NCBI GenBank assembly: GCA_963971285.1 | Contig: OZ020263.1 | Span: 5,642,001-5,706,000, forward strand | From: Astropecten irregularis | Taxonomy: Eukaryota > Echinodermata > Asteroidea > Paxillosida > Astropectinidae | Reading direction: 5' to 3' | Length of the DNA stretch: 64,000 nt | Shown here: one piece after another, positions 20,506 through 28,248 of the stretch | Numbering within the stretch: the first letter of the stretch is position 1 | How the letters are laid out: each line of letters starts with the position of its first letter | Notes under the pieces: generated by a model | Database searches by the model: none | Told to the model about the DNA's origin: nothing | Seen by the model: the letters and a program-made list of their open reading frames with translations, nothing else | Program-made: the position numbers and the translations under genes

Positions 20506-21432
20506 ATGGAGGAAAAGTTTAAAAAGATTTATTACAGCCCCGCAGGAAACTGGAAGGGTGAAGGAGCCGTTATAAAACTTACCGATAAAACCGGCGCGTC
20601 AAAAAAAATAGTTCGAAATTGGTTGAGAAAACAAGCCATTTGGCAAATCTATCTTCCACCACCCACTTATATACCGAGACCCACGAGTTTAAATAAATCT
20701 ATAGGTCATCCGAATGAAATGCATCAAGCGGACTTGTTATATTTACCGCACGATACGGTTAAAAGAAAAACTTATAAATACGCGTTAACGATCGTAGACG
20801 TAGCCACGAGATATAAAGAAGCCGAACCCTTAATTAATAAAACGAGCGGTCAAGTGACTGAAGCGATTAAAAGGATTTATCGTAGATCTGCTTTAAGTTG
20901 GCCAAAGATTTTAAAAATTGACCCCGGTAAAGAGTTTATGGGTGAAATTAATACGTTGATGAAAGAGAAAAAGTACAAGTTCAAAGAGGAGGAGTGGGTC
21001 TTCACAGAGCGCAAGGCATAGTCGAAAGATTTAATCGGACTTTAGCCGAAAGACTTTTTGTCATCAATACGCGCAAGAATTATTAAACCCCACTGAAAGG
21101 TCGAGACTTTGGGTTGAGAGATTACCTCAAGTAATTAAAGCGTTAAACAACGAAAAAACTAGATTAATCTCTAACGTTGAAGATGAGCCACTAACTCCCA
21201 ACAAAGCGATGCAGTTGTTATATATTAAACAGTTAAGTTCTAGCCCGCCACAAAAAGAAAAACAATTAAACGTAAATAGCGTCGTAAGATATTTATATCA
21301 ACGGGGGAACTCGAAAAAGATTCTAGGAAAAGAGCGACGGATCCCATATGGAGCGTGGATACGTATCGGTTAGATAAAATTACCACCGACCCCAATCAAA
21401 GGGCGAAAACCCCACAAAACCAAGACCCCGTA
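20506..21432 (+). pseudogene. Polinton retroviral-type (RVE) integrase, frameshifted and interrupted
   Basis: The open part 20506-21021 encodes an HTH-like start (KKIVRNWLRKQ) and the first core aspartate in MHQADLLYLP, then YALTIVDVATRYKEAEPL and the second acidic site KIDPGKEFMG. Downstream the core continues in other frames: VERFNRTLAERLF (the D,D-35-E glutamate) at about 21020, then a C-terminal region to 21432. Breaks lie near 20985, 21065 and 21330. At 21432 the gene is cut by the Ngaro block, and its tail resumes at 31246. The enzyme would insert the element into host DNA. Confidence 0.88.
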
Positions 21433-21666
21433 TGAGAAGTATGAGGAATCGGGGAAAATGGGGAAATTCCCTCCCGGCTCCAAACAAATGGCAACCGAGC
21501 ATGATGGCAAAAACCGCTCCATGACAGGGCCCTCTAACAGGAGTCACACTGAACACATAGACCTACATGCTACTGTAAATTGAAACATAATAGTAAACAA
21601 GGTCACTACTGAACGCACAAAAAATAAAAATGTTGACAATGGAGGAAAGTCGGGGATGGTGGCGGG
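21433..21666 (-). other. Left terminal segment of the Ngaro-like block
   Basis: Non-coding. It lies between the Polinton break and the left 212-bp repeat and is probably the distal part (B2-type) of the split-repeat end. No matching internal copy was identified by eye. Confidence 0.4.
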
Positions 21667-21878
21667 ATTTAAAAACTAAGCGAAGTGCTTGCGACAACTG
21701 CTCAGACAAAAGTGAACGACTCAAGCCAAGCACATGTAAGAAACTGCAATCCAGTGACCAGGTCGTAAATCAATGACCATGTCGTAAATGTCTGGGTAAG
21801 GGCTTGGCCTACTCCAGACTGACTGTCTAGTGGTAATAAATTATTTGAGTCTCCAAGTCTGGCCTCAAATGTATTATT
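21667..21878. repeat. 212-bp direct repeat, left copy
   Basis: Almost identical to 31034-31245 and in the same orientation. One visible difference is GACTGACTGTC versus GACTGAGTGTC. Such split direct repeats mark the ends of Ngaro/DIRS-type elements. High identity suggests recent insertion of the minus-strand element. Confidence 0.93.
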
Positions 21879-21933
21879 CCCTCATTCGACAATACAACAA
21901 TCAAGAAATGGTCACAGTACTACAGTAAATTCA

Positions 21934-21997
21934 GGTCGCAGCGACCGGAAGGCATGGAATAATTATTGGCACTAAAAAAAAAAAAAAAAAAAAAAAA
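21934..21997 (+). repeat. Fragment of hairpin repeat followed by a 24-A tract
   Basis: 21934-21973 repeats the segment at 24540-24576 (GCAGCGACCGGAAGGCATGG and the following ATAATTATTGGCACT). It is then followed by about 24 A and directly by RNase H coding sequence. It looks like the 3' end of a polyadenylated transcript fused to an internal element fragment. Confidence 0.7.
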
Positions 21998-22490
21998 GGA
22001 CGTTTGGCATTCAAGTGATAATTTGCATTTGTTTACAGACGCTTCGGCAGAAATAGGCTTTGGTGCATTCTTTTGTGGTAAATGGACGCACGGTAGATGG
22101 CCCATGGAGATTCGTTCAAGGAAGTTTTCCATTGCTTTCCTTGAATTTTTCCCAATTGTCTTAGCACTTCAATTATGGGGCCTTACGTTGCAGAATAAGC
22201 GAGTTATCTTCTGGACGGATAATGAAGCAGAAGTGGCTATAATTAATCGTCAGACTTCTCGCTGTCCGCATATTATGCAACTGGTCCGAATGTTTGTTGT
22301 CCGTTGTTTGACATTGAATATTACATTTAAAGCACGTCATGTTCCCGGCATTGCTAACTCTATCGCGGACTCATTATCGCGATTACAGATGAAGAAATTC
22401 TTCCAGTTGGCGCCCGAGGCAGACCCCAGTATGACACCCTTGCCCACAGATCTCTGGAACGACTTCGGCTTGAAGTTCACGGCCTCCTAG
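21998..22490 (+). pseudogene. Ngaro-like RNase H fragment (5'-truncated pol)
   Basis: Open to TAG at 22490. It has FTDASAEIGFGAFFCGKWTHG (RNase H first aspartate), IVLALQLWGL, WTDNEAEVAIINRQTSR (third acidic site) and NSIADSLSRLQ. The gag and RT parts are absent; the A tract abuts the coding sequence. It is clearly related to the RNase H of the minus-strand element but diverged. Confidence 0.85.
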
Positions 22491-23391
22491 TAGATTCTGT
22501 CGCTCCCCACACTCATTCGCTTTACCAACGTGCTTGGAATTTCTTTTGTTGGTTTGTTTCCCATCATGGACTAAGTTCTCCTGATTCTCATTATTCCTTA
22601 CATCAACTTGTTCAATTTATTGCATTTATGTCTGTTAATTGTTATTCTCCTGCAACAATAACATCGTATGTTACGGGAATTGCTTGTACTTTACGTCTAC
22701 ATAGTTTGCCAGATATAACCCAGCATTTCATTGTCAAACGGTTGTTAACTGGTTGTCGACGACGTAACAGCCGTCGGGATACACGACGTCCTATTACATT
22801 TGACCTTCTCCGTCGTATTATTCCTGCATTGCAGTCTGTTTGTACCAATCAGTTTGAAGCGTTACTGTTCCGTGTAGCCTTTCTTTTGGCATTTTTCGGT
22901 TTTATGCGCGTGGGGGAGCTTACTGCGACATCCCGTAATGCGAGTTCCCCTTTAAAGAGGTCAGATGTCACACTTAGACATCTTCCTACTGGGGGCGTTC
23001 TGGAAGTTAATGTCCGTTTTTCCAAGACGGATCAATTTGGCCGGGGCTGTGTATTATGCATTCCCTCTGTCTCCAATGGTGAAATTTTGTTGTGCCCGGT
23101 CCTTTCCGCAACGGAATATTTGCGCGACAGCTCAGCAAATCATAACCATTTTTTTTATCTCACTTTGATGGTTCGCCCTTGACTCGATATCAATTCACAT
23201 CAATATTAAAACGGTCCCTGCAATTCATTGGTGTACACGACCCCCGCTTTACATCACATTCCTTTCGTATTGGCGCAGCCACGTCTGCTGCTATGGCTGG
23301 TATTTCAGAACAAGACATACAAAGGATGGGTCGCTGGCGGTCGGGCGTGTTTCGCCGTTATATTCGTATTGCACCTGAACTTTCTCACTAA
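22454..23391 (+). pseudogene. Ngaro-like tyrosine recombinase, start lost and frameshifted
   Basis: It aligns with the minus-strand recombinase throughout. The position of the family start codon is CTG (22454-22456) instead of ATG. The catalytic first Arg is in FFGFMRVGELT, and the H-x-x-R, Arg and Tyr set is in TSHSFRIGAAT, MGRWRSG and RRYIRI. A one-base frame break sits in a T8 run at 23149-23156. The family joins element ends to target DNA by transesterification through the tyrosine. Amino-acid identity to the other copy is roughly two thirds by eye. Confidence 0.85.
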
Positions 23392-23483
23392 TAGGCTATA
23401 TGACTTTGCTAGTCTTTTCAATTGTGGGTCCTTCTCATGGGTTTATTTCCATTTCTGTTTCCTTCCGTTTATGAATATGAGCT

Positions 23484-24071
23484 ATGGTGCGACCGGCATG
23501 CAAGCCTCTGGTGTGGGTGGTCGGGGACTCCTTCGTTCATTGGACCTCCCGGGTAGCAGACACGTGGGCTGGGGATCTTTTGCGAGAGCTGGTGGATGTC
23601 CGCTGGCTGGGCAAGGCAGGCCTCACCTTGGGGCGGTTCAACGACCACCTACATGCATGTTGGATTGCAGAAGACAAGAAGCCACACATGATAATAATTC
23701 ATGTTGGCTCAAACGATCTGGGGATGCTTCCCAAATTAATAGTGTCCGACTTGATAAAAAACGTTTTGACAGTCACGAGGACCTTGTTGCCTCAGGCTGT
23801 CATGTTTTGGTCGGACATTTTACCAAGGGTCAGCTACACTGGCGCACTCCGCCAACACAAGGTTGAGCGAGCCCGACGGGCCATAAATCGTGGGGTGGAC
23901 AACCTCATGCGGGGTGCGCCAGGTGGTGTCATCCACCATCCCCAGATCGAGTGGAACAGCAACCACTACATGCCAGATGGCGTGCATCTCACTGATGCAA
24001 GTTCTCAAATTTTAATTGAAAATTTTCGACGGGCTCTTTCACTGGCTGTTTCTACGTACATTTATTCCTAA
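23484..24071 (+). CDS. SGNH/GDSL hydrolase-like protein of the plus-strand Ngaro fragment
   Basis: An intact 195-residue frame. Block I is VVGDSFVHW (nucleophile Ser), the block III-like site is VGSNDLG, and block V is PDGVHLTD (catalytic Asp and His). Other conserved strands are VRWLGKAGL and AVMFWSDILPR. SGNH domains accompany the recombinase in some Ngaro-group elements, and the substrate is unknown. A pyrimidine-rich stretch ending GAG just before the first codons resembles a splice acceptor, so the real N-terminus may be spliced on. Confidence 0.82.
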   Translation: MVRPACKPLVWVVGDSFVHWTSRVADTWAGDLLRELVDVRWLGKAGLTLGRFNDHLHACWIAEDKKPHMIIIHVGSNDLGMLPKLIVSDLIKNVLTVTRTLLPQAVMFWSDILPRVSYTGALRQHKVERARRAINRGVDNLMRGAPGGVIHHPQIEWNSNHYMPDGVHLTDASSQILIENFRRALSLAVSTYIYS

Positions 24072-24122
24072 TTTCCCGAGAACGGGTATACCGTCCTCAA
24101 GGCCTCATAGGCTATTTGGCGG

Positions 24123-24140
24123 CGGTCATAATTATGACCG
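24123..24140. repeat. 18-bp perfect palindrome downstream of SGNH
   Basis: CGGTCATAATTATGACCG, followed by TTTGGCGGAATT. The same arrangement occurs on the other strand at 26561-26577, after the other SGNH gene. Conservation in two diverged elements suggests a functional cis element. Confidence 0.85.
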
Positions 24141-24490
24141 TTTGGCGGAATTACATTCTGAACGCCATCATAGCCCTATTAAGGCTTTTTATTTACCGCA
24201 TTTTAACATCTCGAAATGTTTAAGTATATTTTGGTGCACATTTTCTTTCACTGATCTTGCTCTTGGTCAAGCCTTAAGTGAAGATGGACATTTATGCCAG
24301 TTGTCTGGTTAAATGAAATCATTAAACAATATTATATATACGCTTAAACTGTTTTTGTTATGCATGCATGGGTATGCATATACATGCACATGATTCCACG
24401 GCACAAGTTACGCCGGGACTCAGCCTTTGTATATTATATAAGATTGTCTCGCGGATCGCAGCGACCGGAGACCAACTTAAAGGTGTTACA
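24134..24490 (+). repeat. About 355-bp direct repeat, copy 1
   Basis: Near-identical to about 25410-25766. It runs from the GCGGAATTACATTCTGAACG segment through a hairpin unit (24446-24472) into CAACTTAAAGGTGTTACAG. It probably represents the B-type part of the split-repeat terminus of the plus-strand element. Confidence 0.85.
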
Positions 24491-24782
24491 GTTGCACATT
24501 TTTGGATTTGAAACATGTATTAATTGGGCCTTCGCGGATCGCAGCGACCGGAAGGCATGGAATAATTATTGGCACTGTGTTGTTTCGCGGATCGCAGCGA
24601 CCGGAAACAAATGGAAAATTGATGTGTAGGCCTACACTTGTGGAATGTTATGGGGCTTCGCGGATCGCAGCGACCGGAAGCCAAATTGGATTATGATGTT
24701 GAGTTTTATATTGAGTTGTGATTTTCCCGGGTCGCAGCGACCGGAAAATCCGTGTTTCGCGACTCGCAGCGATCGGAGACAC
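24446..24782 (+). repeat. Hairpin array with conserved core and co-varying arms (plus-strand element)
   Basis: Six units: 24446-24472, 24528-24556, 24580-24610, 24654-24682, 24720-24750 and 24752-24782. The core is GCGGATCGCAGCGACCGG with small changes. The flanking arms differ between units but pair within each: GTCTC/GAGAC, GCCTTC/GAAGGC, TTGTTTC/GAAACAA, GGCTTC/GAAGCC, GATTTTC/GAAAATC, and GTGTTTC/GAGACAC (one wobble). A further unit is at 25720-25746. Confidence 0.9.
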
Positions 24783-25409
24783 ATGCAATTACCTATGGTA
24801 ATCAATCTATCTGGTAATAAACTGCTCTGGCCGTACTAAACAAAGAGATACAATTTGTCAATGTGTGATATTTCTTTCCGTCTTGTCGCATGGGGTAATA
24901 ATCCCTTTGAGGCACATGTTGCTTCAAAGAGTTTATTGCCCCCAAGATGGTTTCTTATTGCAAGGTCCGGAACTAGCCTCCCAAGGCCTTGCGGTTCTGG
25001 CCACAGTGGTGGTATTCCAGCTAGTGATCATAAATAATGGTTGTAGTCAGAAAGACTGGACTGAGTTAATTAATCGGAATACCACATGTAGATGGACGGT
25101 CAATATAGCCAGAACCCTAGTGAATGATCACTCACTTTTGTCCGAGCAGTTTAGCCAGTCGGTTGTGCGGTTCTTAACAAAAAAATATTTTTGAGCCCGC
25201 CGCCTCCCCTTTTCTGCCGCCTGTTCAGTTGATTCATTACATGTCTTGTGGTTAATTCACGGGAATCCAGTTCTGGAGTTACACAATGCTTGGCTGCCAT
25301 ATGGAGCCGGAAGGGAATTTCCTCCTGTTTTCCTCAGATTTCGTCAGAGCAATGATATTGAGTTTTTGCAGGAGTTTTTCGCCCTCCCCTGAATTGGTTT
25401 CCCCCCAGT
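24783..25409. other. Non-coding segment between the two direct repeats
   Basis: No domain was recognised in the short open frames. It separates the two 355-bp copies and probably includes an A-type repeat part of the plus-strand element. Confidence 0.4.
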
Positions 25410-25766
25410 GTTGGCGGAATTACATTCTGAACGCCATCATAGCCCTATTAAGGCTTTTTATTTACCACATTTTAACATCTCGAAATGTTTACTTTAAGTA
25501 TATTTTGGTGCACATTTTCTTTCACTGATCTTGCTCTTGGTCAAGCCTTAAGTGAAGATGGACATTTATGCCAGTTGTCTGGTTAAATGAAATCATTAAA
25601 CAATATTATATATACGCTTAAACTGTTTTTGTTATGCATGCATGGGTATGCATATGCATGCACATGATTCCACGGCACAAGTTACGCCGGGACTCAGCCT
25701 TTGTATATTATATAAGATTGTCTCGCGGATCGCAGCGACCGGAGACCAACTTAAAGGTGTTACAGG
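25410..25766 (+). repeat. About 355-bp direct repeat, copy 2
   Basis: Second copy of 24134-24490, including the hairpin unit at 25720-25746. Small differences are present, for example an inserted ACTTT after GAAATGTTT. Confidence 0.85.
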
Positions 25767-25836
25767 TTACGTGTGGTCTGAGCAGTTATTATTATCATCG
25801 CACTCAACTGGCCCCATGGAACATGCATGTGGGCCA

Positions 25837-26308
25837 TGTTTCCGGACGGCATGGCTTCTTGGTCCGTGAAACACCAACGCAACATTTGAAAATTATGATT
25901 AACATTGTAAGTTTGTTTCCGGTCGTATGCTGATACCGCGAAACATTAAGCTGAAATCAATAACGCCCCATTCATTATGATAGGCCTAACTAATCTTCTG
26001 CTAAGGCAGAACCCACGCTAACACAAACGCAACACAATCTATATACTGTACATGCAACTGGTTTCCGGTCGTCTGACCCCGCGAAACCCACGCAATCACA
26101 AGTTCACCGCAACAATATCTCACTGGTTCCCGGTCGTCTGCACCCCGCGAAACCCACGCAATCACAAGTTCAACGCAACAACATCACTCTGGTTCCCGGT
26201 CGTCCGCAACCCGCGAAACCCACGCAATTACAAGTTCAACGCAACAACAACTGTCTCAAAATCATCTAGGCCTGGTACCTTGTTTCCGGTCGTCAGCTAC
26301 CGCGAAAC
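25837..26308 (-). repeat. Hairpin array with conserved core and co-varying arms (minus-strand element)
   Basis: Six units: 25837-25873 (diverged loop), 25914-25945, 26060-26088, 26125-26154, 26191-26220 and 26282-26308. On the plus strand each reads TTTCCGGTCGT...CCGCGAAA, the reverse of the other array. Arms pair within units and vary between them: TGTTTC/GAAACA, GGTTTC/GAAACC, and GGTTCC/GAAACC with a mismatch. The array lies 3' of the SGNH gene in element sense, as in the plus-strand relative. Confidence 0.88.
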
Positions 26309-26631
26309 CCAGGTAAAAATCAACACAGTATCCCCGCATTTACATAAAATAGTGGTACACAATAATAAGCTAATAATCAATAATCGGGATTCCCTAGTGG
26401 ATTGATTGCAAGTTTAATTTTGATGTGAATTAGATTGGTTACAATATTGGGGATTATATAACATGAAAATAACACAAGATCTGACAAGGCATGATGAATG
26501 TGGCTTGAATGCATCCGCCTGAGAGGCATGTGGTGGTGCTCAGAATGGAATTCCGCCAAACGGTCATAACATGACCGCCGCCAACACATAGCCCCAGGGG
26601 GAGGTTTTAGAGGGCATTAAAAATTGTTGCC
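26309..26631. other. 3' non-coding region of the minus-strand Ngaro-like element
   Basis: No gene was seen. It includes the 17-bp palindrome at 26561-26577 (CGGTCATAACATGACCG) next to TTTGGCGGAATT in element sense, matching 24123-24150. Confidence 0.6.
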
Positions 26632-27243
26632 TTACTGCCGGAAGAAGTCTCTTAAGATAAGGGCATCTTCGATATTTTGTATGAAATAACGCATCCCAAG
26701 TTGTGATAAATGGACGCCGTCATTCCTGAAAAGGGTGTAGTTTTCCCAGAGAATCTGGGGGTGCCAGATTACACCGCCTGGGGCCCGGGAGCGGAACAAT
26801 CCATCAACATAACGATTGACCGCCCGCCGGACCCGCTCGACCTTGTTCTGTTTTATGGCCCCAGCGTAATGAATACGAGGCAAAATCGCCGACCAAAAAA
26901 TAACAGCGTGAGGCAGATGTGCTCGTGTGACACTCAGAGCCTCTCGCACCTTAATCAAAAAAGACTTTTTGTCAAGGGCGGCTAGGTCATTGGACCCCAC
27001 ATGAAGGATCACAAAGTCGAGGTCTCGAGGGGCCTTGGTCCACTCCTGATGGATGTGTTCATCAAGCTGGGAAAGGTGGAGCCCACGCCTGCCCAACCAC
27101 CGCACAGCCGCAAGATCAGCAAGAGGAGCCTCGCCAGGGGATGATGCAGCCGCCCAGTGAACAAATGAGTCCCCAATGACCCACCCCACGGGTTTGCGAA
27201 GCTCAGTGAAGTGGATAAAAAAAGAAAAGAAAGAACAAACCAA
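26632..27243 (-). CDS. SGNH/GDSL hydrolase-like protein of the minus-strand Ngaro
   Basis: An intact 203-residue frame. It has WVIGDSFVHW (block I Ser), VRWLGRRGL, LHVGSNDLA (block III), IFWSAILPRI and NDGVHLSQLG (block V Asp/His). The first about 14 residues (MVCSFFSFFIHF) derive from a pyrimidine tract that looks like a splice acceptor ending CACTGAG, so they may not be protein. It probably follows the recombinase as a spliced exon. The substrate and role are not established. Confidence 0.82.
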   Translation of the reverse strand: MVCSFFSFFIHFTELRKPVGWVIGDSFVHWAAASSPGEAPLADLAAVRWLGRRGLHLSQLDEHIHQEWTKAPRDLDFVILHVGSNDLAALDKKSFLIKVREALSVTRAHLPHAVIFWSAILPRIHYAGAIKQNKVERVRRAVNRYVDGLFRSRAPGGVIWHPQILWENYTLFRNDGVHLSQLGMRYFIQNIEDALILRDFFRQ

Positions 27244-27318
27244 TAGGGGAGAGAAAACCAGTGCTGCTAATTATTGATATTTAAACTTAGCAAAACAGAA
27301 ATGCAACCAAGAACCCGG

Positions 27319-28248
27319 CTATATGGTGAAATCAGAGGAGAGACGGATATAACGGCGATACGCAACTGAACGCCATCTGCCCATAGCCTGAATGTTCTCC
27401 TCAGAAATACCAGCCATAGCAGCGGTTGTAGCCGCGCCAATGCGGAAAGAATGGGAGGTAAAACGGTTGTCATATATACCAATGAATGAAAGGGATCGCT
27501 TAAGAACAGCTGTAAATTGTGAGCGAGTTACTGGAGATCCATCAAAATGAGAAAGGAAGTTGGAAGTATGTGGAGGGCAGGTGCTTAAATATTGCATAGT
27601 TGCCCGAACAGGACACAAATCGTCACTACTCTGTATTCTAGCCGGAATGAATAAAACGCAGCCATGACCAAACTGGTCTGTCTTAGAATAGCGAATATAA
27701 ACATTCACTGTGCCTACGGGCGTAGCAGAGCACAGGGAGACATCTGATCGTTGCAAAGGGGAATTTACCTTACGCGATCCAGCAGTAAGCTCACCTACTC
27801 GCATGAAACCAAAAAATGCGAGTAAATAAGCAACTTTGAAAAGTTGGGCTTCGAAATTACTGGTGCAAACAGAATTCAGTGCAGGGATAATACGAAGCAA
27901 GATATCTAATGTAATGGGAAGACGATTGTCCTGGCGGCTGTTGCGCCGTCTACAACCATCTAACAAGCGTTTCACAATAAAGTGTTTTGTAAAATCTTGT
28001 GAACCCCTTATGCGTAGTGTGGACGCAATACCAGAAACATAGGAGGTGATAGTGCCGGGCGCATAACCACTGATAGACAAAAAAGCAATGAATTGCACAA
28101 GCTGTTGAAGGGACGGGTGCTGGGAATCAAAACCATGGCGTAACCGAAACCATCGGAAAAATTCCCAAGCTCGTTCATATAATAAATGGGTGCGGGGTGC
28201 CAGGGAGTCCTGCAACAGACCTTGGACTTCTAGCTGAAGTCTCTCCAT
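27319..28248 (-). CDS. Tyrosine recombinase of the minus-strand Ngaro
   Basis: An intact 309-residue frame starting MERLQLEVQGLLQDS. Its core-binding half contains LLYERAWEFFRWF. The catalytic half has FFGFMRVGELT (Arg I), YSKTDQFG (Lys), TSHSFRIGAAT (His-x-x-Arg), MGRWRS and RRYIRL (Tyr). The start codon lies 19 bases inside the end of the RT-RNase H frame, an arrangement also seen in the second Ngaro at 40440-40458. The enzyme integrates the DNA copy. Confidence 0.93.
   Translation of the reverse strand: MERLQLEVQGLLQDSLAPRTHLLYERAWEFFRWFRLRHGFDSQHPSLQQLVQFIAFLSISGYAPGTITSYVSGIASTLRIRGSQDFTKHFIVKRLLDGCRRRNSRQDNRLPITLDILLRIIPALNSVCTSNFEAQLFKVAYLLAFFGFMRVGELTAGSRKVNSPLQRSDVSLCSATPVGTVNVYIRYSKTDQFGHGCVLFIPARIQSSDDLCPVRATMQYLSTCPPHTSNFLSHFDGSPVTRSQFTAVLKRSLSFIGIYDNRFTSHSFRIGAATTAAMAGISEENIQAMGRWRSVAYRRYIRLSSDFTI

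Larger units (their letters stand above)
14170..21432. mobile_element. Polinton/Maverick (adintovirus-type) element, left part
   Basis: About 7.3 kb of AT-rich DNA with compact divergent genes: one plus-strand gene, a minus-strand cluster (15226-19962), then plus-strand genes ending in the integrase. MCP, A32-like ATPase, RVE integrase and, on the other side of a retrotransposon, PolB are together diagnostic of Polintons. The integrase frame resumes at 31246, so this and 31246-37095 are one element split by an insertion. An adenain-like protease was not recognised. Many breaks show this copy is inactive unless they are assembly errors. Confidence 0.92.

Noticed and set aside
20506..21432. Integrase as part of an LTR retrovirus or retrotransposon
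   Set aside because: It is flanked by the MCP, ATPase and PolB genes of a Polinton, with no gag, LTR or RT linked to it. The RTs nearby belong to Ngaro-like elements that use a tyrosine recombinase.
26052..26405. Plus-strand frame of 117 residues with repeated PRNPRNHKF peptides
   Set aside because: It is a read-through of the hairpin array of the minus-strand Ngaro; the periodicity comes from the repeat.
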